A stretch of DNA of 64,000 nucleotides, from contig CAVZFD010000005.1 of the NCBI GenBank assembly GCA_963774455.1, positions 558,001 through 622,000 on the forward strand, read 5' to 3'. A program made the position numbers and the translations under genes. The notes below the pieces were generated by a model. The model saw only the letters and a program-made list of their open reading frames with translations, made no database searches and was not told the origin of the DNA. Shown in pieces: positions 8,519-18,250 of this stretch (position 1 is its first letter; each line of letters starts with the position of its first letter). This DNA is from DATFVA01 sp963774455 (GTDB lineage: Bacteria > Bacteroidota > Ignavibacteria > Ignavibacteriales > Ignavibacteriaceae).

Positions 8519-9475
8519 ATGAGTAAAGTAAAACTCGATTTCCGTTATTCAGATGACCCCGAACCTCATAAAGAGCGAACTAAAGCCATTTTGAAAGCTC
8601 ACCCGGAAGTGAGAGATTTAATCGGAAGGTATTCTGTTAGTTTCTTATTAATTTTATTTGCTGTGGGACTGCAGATTGCAATTGCTTTTTTGTTAAGAGA
8701 ACAGTCCTGGTGGCTGGCACTTTTAGCTGGTTTTTTCGTTGGTGCCTTTGCAAATCATGCCTGCTTTGTCCTTATCCATGAAGCCGCCCATAACCTTATT
8801 TTTAAGAACAGAAACTTAAATTTTATAGCGGGGATTATTGCTGATATTCCGAATGTGCTGCCAAGTTCTGTTTCATTTAGAGGTTATCACCTGAAACATC
8901 ATTCTCACCAGGGTGATTACTATATGGATGCTGACCTTGCCAGCAAATGGGAGGCAAGAATGATAGGCAACTCTTTTTTAGGAAAATCATTTTGGGAGCT
9001 GATGTTTCCTTTTTTCCAGGCATTCAGAACCCCGAGGCTTAAGTCTATAAAGTTTATGAATTTCTGGACAATCGTCAACTGGATTGTTGTATTCGGTTTT
9101 GATGCCCTTGTATTAATTTTTCTTGGTCCTACAGCTTTTCTCTATTTTGTATTCTCATTTTTCTTCTCAATAGGATTGCATCCTCTCGGGGCAAGATGGA
9201 TACAGGAGCATTTCCTGGTAGCGCCTCCGCAGGAAACCTATAGTTATTATGGTCCGTTAAATATTTTGGCTCTGAATGTCGGCTATCACAATGAGCATCA
9301 TGATTTACCGTCAGTGCCCTGGAATAAACTTCCTGAGCTGAAAGCAGCCGCCCCGGAATTTTATGAGAACCTTGTTTATCATAAATCGTGGGTAAGACTG
9401 TGGCTTACATTTTTGACCGACCCGGGGTTATCTCTGTATAGCAGGATGCTAAGAAAGAGTGATGCGAAAGTATGA
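8519..9475 (+). CDS. Sphingolipid delta-4 (dihydroceramide) desaturase-like protein
   Basis: Membrane di-iron desaturase of 318 residues. The histidine boxes are HEAAHN (87-92), HLKHHSH (124-130) and HNEHHDLPSVPW (257-268). Beyond the boxes it resembles eukaryotic DEGS1 enzymes along its length. The N-terminus DFRYSDDPEPHKERTKAIL matches their DEPHxxRRKEIL region, the NEHHDxPxxP box is theirs, and the C-terminus has SLYSRMLR where they have SPYSRMKR. In eukaryotes this family adds the trans double bond to dihydroceramide. Some Bacteroidota make sphingolipids, so a ceramide-like substrate is plausible, but no sphingolipid synthesis gene lies in the window. Start chosen at ATG 8519. Confidence 0.82.
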   Translation: MSKVKLDFRYSDDPEPHKERTKAILKAHPEVRDLIGRYSVSFLLILFAVGLQIAIAFLLREQSWWLALLAGFFVGAFANHACFVLIHEAAHNLIFKNRNLNFIAGIIADIPNVLPSSVSFRGYHLKHHSHQGDYYMDADLASKWEARMIGNSFLGKSFWELMFPFFQAFRTPRLKSIKFMNFWTIVNWIVVFGFDALVLIFLGPTAFLYFVFSFFFSIGLHPLGARWIQEHFLVAPPQETYSYYGPLNILALNVGYHNEHHDLPSVPWNKLPELKAAAPEFYENLVYHKSWVRLWLTFLTDPGLSLYSRMLRKSDAKV

Positions 9476-9490
9476 CTGCAGGGATGTACG

Positions 9491-9590
9491 AATGAATGGC
9501 TGAATGGTTTAATGGCTGAAAGGTTTAATGGCTGAAAGGTTTAATGGCTGAACAATTAAACAATTAAACAATTAAGACAATTTAACAATT
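9491..9590. repeat. Short degenerate tandem repeats
   Basis: The word AATGGCTGAAAGGTTT recurs about four times (period 14-16) and is followed by three copies of the nine-base unit CAATTAAA(C). This simple-sequence tract fills the space between the convergent desaturase and prfC genes. Low-complexity spacers of this kind recur elsewhere in this window (27.3, 62.2 kb). Confidence 0.6.
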
Positions 9591-11210
9591 CTATCCGGTT
9601 TTTTTAAGATCATCGGTTGCTGATTCGTATGGAACTTCACCAAGATCAATTTCAGGATATTTACTGTTGAAATATCCCATTGAGTATTCACTCGTAAAAA
9701 GAATTACCCTGTTATTATCCTTATCGACAGCAATTGATGCACCGGCCGGAAGAACTAGCTGATTTAACTTTTCATCTGCGATTTCATTTGAGAGCCAGCG
9801 AAGAACTTTCCAGTTAGTTTGCTCCAGCCTTGATTTGGCTCCATACTCGCTCTCAAGCCTGTACTGAACAACCTCAAACTGCAAAGGACCGACAGCACCA
9901 AGCAAGGGAATTTTCTGCGCTGCATTTTTAATATAGAAAGCCTGGATTACACCTTCCTGTAAAAGCTGATCCAGTCCGTCGCGGAATTTCTTATAATCAG
10001 ACGGATTGGGATTGTGCATAAACACGAAATGCTCCGGTGCGAAATGAGGAATTTCTTTAAATAAGATCGACTCGTCCTCTGCTATAGTGTCTCCTATACC
10101 GAAATTGGAATTGCCGACAAATCCTACTATATCGCCCGCATATGCCTCATTTACCGTCTCCCTTTCCTGGCCGAACAGCTTTTGCGAATTTGATAACCTG
10201 ATCTTCTTGCCGCTGTTGGAATGAAAAGCCTGCATATCTCTCTCAAACTTACCCGAACAGACGCGCATAAATGCAATCCTGTCGCGGTGTTTTGGATCCA
10301 TGTTAGCCTGTATTTTAAAGATGAATCCTGAAAATGTGTTGTCATCAGGATCAATCACTTTATCCATACTTTTCCTGGGAGCCGGGGGTACAGCATAATC
10401 AAGAAACCCATCAAGAAGCAGCTGAACTCCGAAGTTGTTCATTGCACTGCCGAAGAAGACTGGAGTAAGCTTGCCTGCAAGTACTGCTTCGCGGTTAAAG
10501 TCTTCGCCTGCTGTATCAAGCATCTCAATCTCTTCAGCAAATCTTGCGAAGTTCTCATCGCTAAGTTTCTCTTTGAATAAAGGATTCTGAATATCAAAGA
10601 CTTCAACAGGAGCTTTATATGACCCTCCGACTGTTCTCTCGAAAAGATGTACCTGTCGGGTTATCCTGTTGTATACTCCGCGGAAATCGAGTCCTGTCCC
10701 GAGTGGATAGTTCATAGGGAAAGCTCCTATACCCAGAATGCTTTCCAGTTCATCGATTAGTTCCAGAGGATCACGGGTCGGCCGGTCGAGCTTGTTCATA
10801 AAAGTGAAAATCGGGATCTCTCTTCTTCTGCATACCTCGAACAGCTTCCTTGTCTGCGCTTCGATACCTTTTGCTGCATCAATAACCATCACAACTGCAT
10901 CAACTGCAGTAAGAACACGATACGTATCTTCGGAGAAGTCCTCGTGACCCGGTGTATCAAGCAGGTTTATCTTAAAGCCTTTGTAATCAAACTGAAGCAC
11001 GGTTGAGCTTATAGAAATCCCGCGCTTTTTCTCCAGCTCCATCCAGTCGGATGTGGAACTCCTCTGGTTCTTTCTTGCAGTTACCGATCCCGCAAGGTGA
11101 ACGGCCCCTCCGTATAACAGGAACTTTTCCGTAAGTGTGGTTTTACCGGCATCCGGGTGTGAGATTATAGCAAATGTGCGTCGTTTGTTTATTTCTTTGA
11201 GATTACTCAT
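9591..11210 (-). CDS. prfC: Peptide chain release factor 3
   Basis: Translational GTPase that removes RF1/RF2 from the ribosome after termination. The GTPase domain shows SHPDAGKTTLTEK (P-loop, 17-29), the TxR switch region near STSDWMELEKKRGISI, DTPGHEDF (G3) and NKLDR (G4). RF3-specific stretches (GSAMNNFGVQLLLD, GAVGPLQFEVVQYRL) follow, and the length of 539 is close to E. coli RF3 (529). The N-terminus MSNLKEINKRRTFAIISHPD is the usual RF3 start. It is transcribed alone, divergent from hpnC. Confidence 0.97.
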   Translation of the reverse strand: MSNLKEINKRRTFAIISHPDAGKTTLTEKFLLYGGAVHLAGSVTARKNQRSSTSDWMELEKKRGISISSTVLQFDYKGFKINLLDTPGHEDFSEDTYRVLTAVDAVVMVIDAAKGIEAQTRKLFEVCRRREIPIFTFMNKLDRPTRDPLELIDELESILGIGAFPMNYPLGTGLDFRGVYNRITRQVHLFERTVGGSYKAPVEVFDIQNPLFKEKLSDENFARFAEEIEMLDTAGEDFNREAVLAGKLTPVFFGSAMNNFGVQLLLDGFLDYAVPPAPRKSMDKVIDPDDNTFSGFIFKIQANMDPKHRDRIAFMRVCSGKFERDMQAFHSNSGKKIRLSNSQKLFGQERETVNEAYAGDIVGFVGNSNFGIGDTIAEDESILFKEIPHFAPEHFVFMHNPNPSDYKKFRDGLDQLLQEGVIQAFYIKNAAQKIPLLGAVGPLQFEVVQYRLESEYGAKSRLEQTNWKVLRWLSNEIADEKLNQLVLPAGASIAVDKDNNRVILFTSEYSMGYFNSKYPEIDLGEVPYESATDDLKKTG

Positions 11211-11356
11211 TGGTTTTCTAAAGTTTTGAGATTAAAAATAGGTTGAATGATATAAGCGGGAAAGCTTCTAATAGAAGAAGTGATCTTCGTGGAGGTAAAC
11301 TTCAGGACAGAACGATTTTCTGCAGAAATTATAATTTAATATTTTATTGTTGTGTT

Positions 11357-11384
11357 TTGACAAAATATCGCTTTTTCTTAATCA
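11357..11384 (+). promoter_or_regulatory. Possible promoter of the hpnCDE operon
   Basis: TTGACA (11357-11362), then 16 bases, then TAATCA (11379-11384), about 70 bases before the hpnC ATG and in the gap between divergent prfC and hpnC. The -35 hexamer is perfect for a sigma-70-like promoter and the -10 is weak. The assignment is tentative because many promoters in this phylum use a different consensus. Confidence 0.28.
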
Positions 11385-11450
11385 GTGATACAAAATTAAG
11401 CAAAAATAGTTTCATGAAAAAATGATAAACATGAGCAGGGACTTGCAAAA

Positions 11451-12284
11451 ATGAGCAATTCAGCCTATGGATCGGCACTTAATTACGCACGGACACATTA
11501 CGAGAATTTTCCGGTTGTTTCGTTTCTTGTACCTGCTGAGCTCAGAAAACACGTCGCCATTATCTATTGGTTTGCCCGTACTGCCGACGATATTGCAGAT
11601 GAAGGTACGATGGCTGAAGGGGAACGACTGATAAAATTGAACGATTTTGAAGTCCGTTTCAATCAGCTGCTGCAGGGTACATATTCCTCCGATTTTGAGA
11701 GGGCACTTCATCAGACAATAGTAGAAAAAAACCTTTCACCTGTATACTTTTCAAATCTTATTAAGGCATTCAGGCAGGATGTAACTAAAAAAGAATATGA
11801 GAATTATGAGGAACTCCTTCAGTATTGTAAGAATTCAGCTAATCCTGTAGGGAGACTGATCCTTGAGCTTCACTCAGTCAAGCCAGGGGAAGCATATTTT
11901 TATTCGGATAAGATCTGCACTGCATTACAGATAACTAATTTCCTGCAGGATGTGGGAATGGATTACAAAAAGGGAAGAATCTATCTGCCGCAGGATGAAC
12001 TTGAGGAGTATGGAGTTGAAAAAAGTCTGTTTGAGGAGAACAAAATAAACCTTAATTTTAAACGGTTGATTGAGTCCGGTGTTAACAGAACACAAATAAT
12101 GTTTGATGATGGCAGGAATTTACTTAAATTCCTGTCAGGACGCCTCAAATACGAGATAAAATGGACGATTCTCGGAGGAGAAGCGATATTGAAGAAAATC
12201 AGGCTGAATGATTATAATGTTTTCATTCGTCCTCATTTAACAAAAACTGATTTTATAAGACTTTTGGTGAGATCACTCAGATAG
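11451..12284 (+). CDS. hpnC: Squalene/phytoene synthase family, HpnC-type
   Basis: First enzyme gene of a three-gene squalene operon. The all-alpha trans-isoprenyl synthase fold shows both Asp-rich metal/diphosphate motifs: DDIADE (46-51) and QDVGMDYKKGRIYLP (about 167-181). In the known HpnCDE pathway two farnesyl diphosphates are condensed by HpnD to presqualene diphosphate, HpnC converts this to hydroxysqualene, and HpnE reduces it to squalene. Length 277 is usual. The stop codon abuts the ATG of hpnD, implying translational coupling. Assignment as HpnC rather than phytoene synthase rests mainly on the order C-D-E. Confidence 0.88.
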   Translation: MSNSAYGSALNYARTHYENFPVVSFLVPAELRKHVAIIYWFARTADDIADEGTMAEGERLIKLNDFEVRFNQLLQGTYSSDFERALHQTIVEKNLSPVYFSNLIKAFRQDVTKKEYENYEELLQYCKNSANPVGRLILELHSVKPGEAYFYSDKICTALQITNFLQDVGMDYKKGRIYLPQDELEEYGVEKSLFEENKINLNFKRLIESGVNRTQIMFDDGRNLLKFLSGRLKYEIKWTILGGEAILKKIRLNDYNVFIRPHLTKTDFIRLLVRSLR

Positions 12285-13127
12285 ATGCTGGAAGCGAAAG
12301 AAATATCGAAGAAGAGCAAAAGCAGCTTCTACTATGCATTCAACCTGCTGCCGGCTGCAAAGCGGGATGCCATGAATACCGTCTATGCATTCTGCAGGGA
12401 GACGGATGACATTATTGATGAAGGGAGCGAGCCCGATGAACTTAAGTTTGCAAAACTGCATAAGTGGAGAGTTGAGCTTGAGAAGTCAATTAACGGGAAT
12501 TCTGATTATACTCTTTTAAACAGACTCGGCAAAACGATTTCCGGATTCGACATTCCCCTCGAACCATTCTTTGAGCTGATAAAGGGTATGGAAATGGATC
12601 TTCAGAAGAAAAGATACAGCTCATTTGATGACCTTATGGTTTACTGCTACAGGGTTGCCTCTACCGTAGGACTTATATGTATTGAGATCTTCGGGTACAA
12701 AGACAAACAGCACACAAAGGATTTTGCGGTTAATCTCGGTATAGCACTGCAGTTGACAAATATCCTGAGAGATATCAAGAAGGATTCTGAAAAGGGCAGG
12801 ATATATCTGCCGCAGGAGGATCTTGCCAGGTTTAAGTATTCTGATAATGATATACTGAACAGAAACTATAACGCCGGATTTAAGGATCTTATGAGTTATG
12901 AGGTTGGGAGGGCAACCAGCTATTTTGAAAAGGCTACAATGAGCCTTAACCTTGATGATAAGGCTTCAATGTTTGCAGCAAGGGCGATGCAGCATATTTA
13001 TCATAAGATGCTGCAGAAGATTATAGAAGCGGATTATGACGTTTACAATCAGAATATAAAAGTTTCGAAATTTGAAAAAGTGGGAATTTCTTTAGGAGTC
13101 TGGGCAAAGTATAACCTGGTTTACTGA
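12285..13127 (+). CDS. hpnD: Presqualene diphosphate synthase, HpnD-type
   Basis: Second squalene/phytoene synthase paralogue in the operon (280 residues). The first Asp-rich motif is RETDDIIDE (38-46) and the second is NILRDIKKDSEKGRIYLP (about 160-177), with the family's YCYRVAS segment between. In the characterised bacterial pathway HpnD joins two farnesyl diphosphates into presqualene diphosphate. It starts immediately after the hpnC stop and its own stop overlaps the hpnE start (TGATG), so all three are co-translated. Confidence 0.9.
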   Translation: MLEAKEISKKSKSSFYYAFNLLPAAKRDAMNTVYAFCRETDDIIDEGSEPDELKFAKLHKWRVELEKSINGNSDYTLLNRLGKTISGFDIPLEPFFELIKGMEMDLQKKRYSSFDDLMVYCYRVASTVGLICIEIFGYKDKQHTKDFAVNLGIALQLTNILRDIKKDSEKGRIYLPQEDLARFKYSDNDILNRNYNAGFKDLMSYEVGRATSYFEKATMSLNLDDKASMFAARAMQHIYHKMLQKIIEADYDVYNQNIKVSKFEKVGISLGVWAKYNLVY

Positions 13128-14401
13128 TGTATGATTACATAGTTATCGGCAGCGGGTTTGCAGGACTCTCCGCCGCAGTTCATCTCTCATCAAAGGGAAA
13201 GACCGTTCAGGTTCTTGAGGCATCCAATAAAACAGGCGGTCGCGCCTATTCATTAAAAGATAAATCTACAGGCACCATCATTGACAACGGGCAGCATATT
13301 ATGATGGGATGCTATAACGAGACTCTCAGGTTCCTAAAGATGATCGGGGCAGAGAATAATTTAATCGTGCAGGATAAACTTAAGGTTGATTTTCTTCTTC
13401 CGCATTTTCAAAAAGTTAAGTTCAAAGCAGATTCAAAACTTTACCCGTTCAACCTGGCCTCGGCCTTGTTAAGGTATAAGGCACTCTCTCCCTTGAATAG
13501 GTTCCGGATGTTTAAATTCTTCCTTAGGCTGCCTCTGGCATCAAGCCGGGATCTAAGTAGAATGTCGGTCTATGACTGGCTGGAACAGGAAAACCAGAAT
13601 GAAAATATTCGCAAGGCTTTCTGGGAAATACTTGCTGCCGGCGCACTCAATACAAGCATATATAAGGCCTCTGCAAAAGTATTCCGCGACATTCTCATAG
13701 AAATTTTCTTTAATGGGAATAAAGCTTCAACAATTATTTTACCTCGTGAAGGTCTGACAGAAACATACTGCAGCAATGCTGTAAAATTTATTGAAGAGCG
13801 CGGTGGAAGTGTTGTAATGGGTGAACAGGTGAACAAACTTGTTGTTGATAATAACAGGCTGAAAGCTGTTATAACAAACAGAAGGACGGTTAAAGAATTT
13901 AAAGCTGTATTGTCATCTGTGCCTTACTACAGCTTAGTGAGAATTCTACAGGCCGAAAAACTTCCCGTTGATCCCGGTTTCATGTATTCTTCTATCCTTA
14001 CTGTGCATATCTGGCTGAAAGAAAATAAACTTGAGAATACTTTTTATGGATTGATAGGCTCTGAAATACACTGGCTTTTTAACCAGGGGACACACCTTAC
14101 TCTCGTAAGGAGTGATGCAGATGAGCTGATAAATAAAAGTAAAGAGGAAATTTTCGAACTTGTGAAAGCAGAATTGTATAAGTTCTGTTTTATTGAGCAG
14201 GATGATATAGCAGATTACCGTATCATTAAAGAGAAAAGAGCGACTTTCATTCCGTCTAATGAGATACTGAATAATCGTCCTGGTCCTTTTACATCTGTGA
14301 ATGGATTAGTGATTGCGGGGGACTGGACAAACACGGGACTGCCGTCGACTATCGAAAGTGCTGTAAAAAGTGGAAGGATAGCTGCAGAAGTGCTGGAATA
14401 A
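13127..14401 (+). CDS. hpnE: Hydroxysqualene dehydroxylase, HpnE-type FAD amine-oxidase fold
   Basis: FAD enzyme of 424 residues that completes squalene formation from hydroxysqualene in the HpnCDE route. The dinucleotide-binding motif GSGFAGLSAAVHLSSKG is at residues 8-24, followed by GGRAYS, and the C-terminal flavin motif includes VIAGDWTNTGLPSTIESAV. It is the last gene of the operon, overlapping hpnD by one base. No squalene-hopene cyclase or carotenoid gene is adjacent, so the end product (hopanoid, carotenoid or free squalene) is not shown here. CrtI/CrtD-type desaturase is the alternative reading. Confidence 0.9.
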   Translation: MYDYIVIGSGFAGLSAAVHLSSKGKTVQVLEASNKTGGRAYSLKDKSTGTIIDNGQHIMMGCYNETLRFLKMIGAENNLIVQDKLKVDFLLPHFQKVKFKADSKLYPFNLASALLRYKALSPLNRFRMFKFFLRLPLASSRDLSRMSVYDWLEQENQNENIRKAFWEILAAGALNTSIYKASAKVFRDILIEIFFNGNKASTIILPREGLTETYCSNAVKFIEERGGSVVMGEQVNKLVVDNNRLKAVITNRRTVKEFKAVLSSVPYYSLVRILQAEKLPVDPGFMYSSILTVHIWLKENKLENTFYGLIGSEIHWLFNQGTHLTLVRSDADELINKSKEEIFELVKAELYKFCFIEQDDIADYRIIKEKRATFIPSNEILNNRPGPFTSVNGLVIAGDWTNTGLPSTIESAVKSGRIAAEVLE

Positions 14402-14506
14402 TCATATCAGAGGATTGCTCATCATAAAATAGCTCCGCTGGTATAATTATTCTTTATAAAGTTGGAAAATAAAGTAATATTTAATTATATCTGCATTTTG
14501 CTACGC

Positions 14507-14540
14507 CTGCCTGTGTTATTTTACAGGTAGTCTTTTAAAA
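14507..14540 (+). terminator. Weak hairpin after the hpn operon
   Basis: CTGCCTGT (14507-14514) pairs with ACAGGTAG (14523-14530) with one G-T pair and is followed by TCTTTTAAAA. The T-run is short, so termination is only possible. The remainder of 14402-14672 contains purine-rich words (GGAGGCCGGGAGG) and no gene I can support. Confidence 0.33.
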
Positions 14541-14672
14541 GCCTTTTGGAGGCCGGGAGGAGGCCAGTTGTAGACTTATTACCAACTTGTGGGAGACCTG
14601 TCAGGGAGGTAAAAATTACCCTAATCGAAAGAATGGAATTTTATTCATAATATAATTGAAAATGGAGGAAAA

Positions 14673-17501
14673 ATGAATTATCGTAAATTATTTATCCTTC
14701 TCTTTATCTCTGCGATTGTGTTTACAGGGTTTAAAGGGAATGATAAAACTTTCAAAATAGACTATGAAAAATATAAACTGGCAAACGGACTTGAGGTTAT
14801 TCTTCATAAAGATAAATCAGATCCGATTGTATCGGTTGCTATTCAATATCACGTCGGTTCAAACAGGGAAGTAAAAGGCAGAACGGGATTCGCACATCTG
14901 TTTGAACATATGATGTTCCAGGAATCGCAGCATGTAGGACAGGATCAGTTCTTCAAAAAAATTCAGGGCAACGGCGGTTCATTGAACGGAGGAACCTGGT
15001 TTGATGGAACTGTTTATTTTGAGGTTATGCCGGAGAACTACCTTGAAATGGTGTTATGGCTTGAATCCGACAGAATGGGATGGCTGCTCCCTACTGTTAC
15101 ACAGGAAGCTTTCGTGAACCAGCAGGAGGTTGTACAGAATGAAAAACGGCAGAGAGTGGACAACCAGCCCTATGGAAATACTGGTTATATTATTAACAAG
15201 CTTCTCTATCCCGCTGATCATCCTTACAACTGGCAGGTGATTGGATCGATGGAGGATCTTCAGAATGCAACAGTTCAGGATGTAAGAGATTTTTATTCGA
15301 AATGGTACGGACCTAATAATGCTACACTTGTTATTGCAGGCGATTTCGATACAGAACAGACGAAAAAACTTGTAGAAAAATATTTCGGTGAAATAAAATC
15401 CTCTCCAAAAGTGGAAGATCCTGAACCACTGCCCGTATCCTTAAATGAAACCAAACGGGCGTATTTCGAGGATAACTTTGCAAAATCTCCCGAACTTAGG
15501 ATGGTATTTCCTACAGTTGAACAGTATACCAAAGATTCCTACGCACTCGATATACTTAGCAGTCTGCTTGCTGACGGAAAGAAAGCTACTTTATATAAGG
15601 TAATCGTCGAGGAAAAGAAACTTGCACCTTCAGCTGAAGCATATCAGTCGAGCCAGGAAATTGCAGGTACTTTCAACCTGCGCGTAAGATCATTCCCCGA
15701 TAAAAATCTTTCTGATGTTGAGGATGCAATATTCGAGGCTTTCGGAAGATTTGAAAAAGAAGGATTTACAGACGATGATCTTGCAAGGATTAAAGCAAAG
15801 ACAGAAACTAACTTTTATAATTCAATATCAAGCATCCTGGGCAAATCATTTCAACTGGCAAGTTATAATGAATATGCAGGATCCCCCGATTTCATAAATG
15901 ACGATCTGCAGAATAGTCTGAATGTTACGAAAGAAGATGTATGGAGAGTTTATAATGAATACATAAAGGGTAAGAATTATATCGTGACTAGCTTTGTGCC
16001 TAAAGGTAAAATAGATCAGGCTGCTAAAAACTCGGAGCCGTTTATTATTCCTGAAGAAAAAATAATTCCTAAAGAAGAAAAAGAAAAAACTGCTGCGGCG
16101 GATGTTCAGCTTGTGAAAGAGATACCTAGCGGCTTCGACAGAAGTGTTGAACCTGTGCCAGGCCCCGATCCTGAAGTCAAAATTCCTGAAGTCTGGAAAA
16201 GCGAACCTGGTAAGGGAATGGAGATATACGGAATTGAACAGAAAGAACTTCCGCTCATCCAGTTCTCTCTTACGCTTAGAGGCGGTGCGCTCCTTGATAG
16301 TCCTGATAAAATCGGAACAGCAAATCTCGTATCCGACCTGATGATGGAAGGAACAAAAAACAAAACACCGCAGGAGCTGGAAGAAGCTATCGAAAAGTTG
16401 GGCGCCAGCATAAGAATGTATACTACAAAGGAAGGAATAGTAATGCAGGTTAATACGCTTGCATCAAAATTCGATGAAGTTTACAATCTGGCCGAAGAAA
16501 TTCTTTTGCAGCCCCGCTGGGATGCAAAGGAATTCGATCGTATAAAGCAGGAAACCCTCGAAACAATTAACAGGAACAGTTCTAATCCTTCAAGGATAGT
16601 CCACAGCGTTTTCGATAAGATGATCTATGGTAGGGAAAACCCGCTTGGTAATCCAACCGTCGGAACTGCGGAGTCGGTATCGGCTGTTTCTCTTGATGAT
16701 CTCAGGAACTATTACGAGAAGAATTTTTCACCGTCGGCTGCGTACATTACGATTGTTGGTGACATCTCAAAAGACAAAGCTCTGTCGGCTTTTTCTTCCC
16801 TGGCAGACAAATGGGAAGAAAAGAATGTCGTAATGCCTGAGATTAACATCCCGGCAGAACCTTCTAAACCGGTGATTTATTTTGTGGATGTGCCCGGAGC
16901 AAAGCAGTCGGAAATATGCATAGGAAAGCTTTCGCTTCGTAATACTGATCCCGACTATTTTGCTGCTACGGTAATGAACTACAAACTCGGCGGAAGTTTC
17001 AACGGTATAGTAAACCTTATCCTGCGCGAGGAGAAGGGCTTTACATATGGTGCCCGAACAAGCATTGAGGGATCAAACTATCCCGGAACATTCGCTGCAT
17101 CTTCCGCGGTTCAATCGAATGCAACGTATGAATCCGTGAAAATATTCAAGGATGAAATAGCAAAGTATCGCGAGGGTATCAGCGCTGAAGATCTTTCATT
17201 TACGAAGGATGCCCTTATTAAATCAAATGCACGCAGATTTGAAACACTTGGCGCCCTTCTAGGAATGCTGAATGATATCGCGGAATATGACAGGCCATTT
17301 GACTATGTTAAGAATGAAGAGGAAGTGGTGAAAAATATGACGCAGGATAAAATCAAAGCTCTTGCTATGAAATATCTTGAGCAGGATAAGATGATCTATG
17401 TTGTGGTAGGTGATGCTGCAACGCAGCTCGAGCAGCTTAAGGAACTTGGACTCGGAGACCCCGTGCTTCTTGATGCTGATGGAAACCCGGTAAGTATGTA
17501 A
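14673..17501 (+). CDS. M16 family zinc metallopeptidase, tandem (two M16 units)
   Basis: Secreted or periplasmic peptidase of 942 residues. A hydrophobic signal segment covers about 5-20. The inverted zinc motif HLFEH is at 75-79, with the downstream Glu ligand in NQQEVVQNEK (about 149-158), so the first half is catalytic. A second M16 unit (about residues 510-930) lacks HxxEH, as in pitrilysin-like proteins where that half only shapes the chamber; R/Y-type substrate residues occur in LREEKGFTYGA. An acidic/Lys-rich linker (about 445-490) joins the halves. GGAGG precedes the ATG. It is monocistronic and the substrate is unknown. Confidence 0.92.
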   Translation: MNYRKLFILLFISAIVFTGFKGNDKTFKIDYEKYKLANGLEVILHKDKSDPIVSVAIQYHVGSNREVKGRTGFAHLFEHMMFQESQHVGQDQFFKKIQGNGGSLNGGTWFDGTVYFEVMPENYLEMVLWLESDRMGWLLPTVTQEAFVNQQEVVQNEKRQRVDNQPYGNTGYIINKLLYPADHPYNWQVIGSMEDLQNATVQDVRDFYSKWYGPNNATLVIAGDFDTEQTKKLVEKYFGEIKSSPKVEDPEPLPVSLNETKRAYFEDNFAKSPELRMVFPTVEQYTKDSYALDILSSLLADGKKATLYKVIVEEKKLAPSAEAYQSSQEIAGTFNLRVRSFPDKNLSDVEDAIFEAFGRFEKEGFTDDDLARIKAKTETNFYNSISSILGKSFQLASYNEYAGSPDFINDDLQNSLNVTKEDVWRVYNEYIKGKNYIVTSFVPKGKIDQAAKNSEPFIIPEEKIIPKEEKEKTAAADVQLVKEIPSGFDRSVEPVPGPDPEVKIPEVWKSEPGKGMEIYGIEQKELPLIQFSLTLRGGALLDSPDKIGTANLVSDLMMEGTKNKTPQELEEAIEKLGASIRMYTTKEGIVMQVNTLASKFDEVYNLAEEILLQPRWDAKEFDRIKQETLETINRNSSNPSRIVHSVFDKMIYGRENPLGNPTVGTAESVSAVSLDDLRNYYEKNFSPSAAYITIVGDISKDKALSAFSSLADKWEEKNVVMPEINIPAEPSKPVIYFVDVPGAKQSEICIGKLSLRNTDPDYFAATVMNYKLGGSFNGIVNLILREEKGFTYGARTSIEGSNYPGTFAASSAVQSNATYESVKIFKDEIAKYREGISAEDLSFTKDALIKSNARRFETLGALLGMLNDIAEYDRPFDYVKNEEEVVKNMTQDKIKALAMKYLEQDKMIYVVVGDAATQLEQLKELGLGDPVLLDADGNPVSM

Positions 17502-17708
17502 GCTTAACCAGAGTACTCCAGAAGTAGCAGTAAGGCGGTATAGTATTTTCTGGACTTGGGGAGGGATTATTTTAAGGTCTCTCCCTTCGGCCGGTAAAAA
17601 GGCAGCCAAGAATTACTTGCTTAGTGCAACTGGGATAGGGTTATCCTTGACAGGACAGGATCTTAAATTAGGTTCAGGTTGACGGTCCACATTTAGTTTT
17701 CTATTAAA

Positions 17709-18089
17709 ATGAATTTTAAGTATTTGAAAATGACAAATAAATCAGAGTTAAAGAAGAATTACAAACAAACACCTCAGCCGATGGGCATTTACATAGTAAA
17801 AAATCTTGTTAACAATAAGATCCTTATCGGAAGCAGCAAGAACCTGCCCGGCAGAATTAACAGGTTCAAATTCGGATTAAAGTACGGTACCGAAAACAAT
17901 AAAGAACTTATAGCTGATTATAAGAAACACGGCGAAGAGAACTTTAGCTTTGAGGTTCTCGATGAGCTTAAACCTAAGGATGATCCGGCGTACAACTACA
18001 CCGAAGATCTTAAAGTTCTTGAAGAAATGTGGCTGGAAAAGCTGCAGCCGTTCGGAGAGAGAGGGTACAATGTTCCGGGCAAAGCGTAA
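17709..18089 (+). CDS. GIY-YIG nuclease domain protein
   Basis: Small protein of 126 residues with a GIY-YIG endonuclease fold. MGIYIVKNLVNNKILIGSS gives the GIY strand, and the second motif reads ILIG instead of YIG. The following R of LPGRINRFKFGLK fits the catalytic Arg position, and a Glu-containing segment (LEEMWLEKLQPFG..GYN) ends the fold, as in the seg/homing-type single-domain group. The variant second motif leaves activity open. The ATG at 17730 (residue 8) is an equally good start. No intron or mobile-element context is seen. Confidence 0.8.
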   Translation: MNFKYLKMTNKSELKKNYKQTPQPMGIYIVKNLVNNKILIGSSKNLPGRINRFKFGLKYGTENNKELIADYKKHGEENFSFEVLDELKPKDDPAYNYTEDLKVLEEMWLEKLQPFGERGYNVPGKA

Positions 18090-18250
18090 TGAGCAAATAT
18101 AACGGGAAGACGATTTTTCTCATGTAATATGTTTTGTTTCAGGAAAATTATTAATTTTAGCCTTACAAGAATAGAAAAATTAAATTCCCTTAAAAATAGA
18201 TTTGCATAAAAGTGCAGATTGATTATCTTTTACTCATATATAATTAAAAT

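Noticed and set aside
17502..17708. Open + strand frame of about 60 codons after the M16 protease
   Set aside because: It has no start codon of its own and no recognisable family; likely chance.
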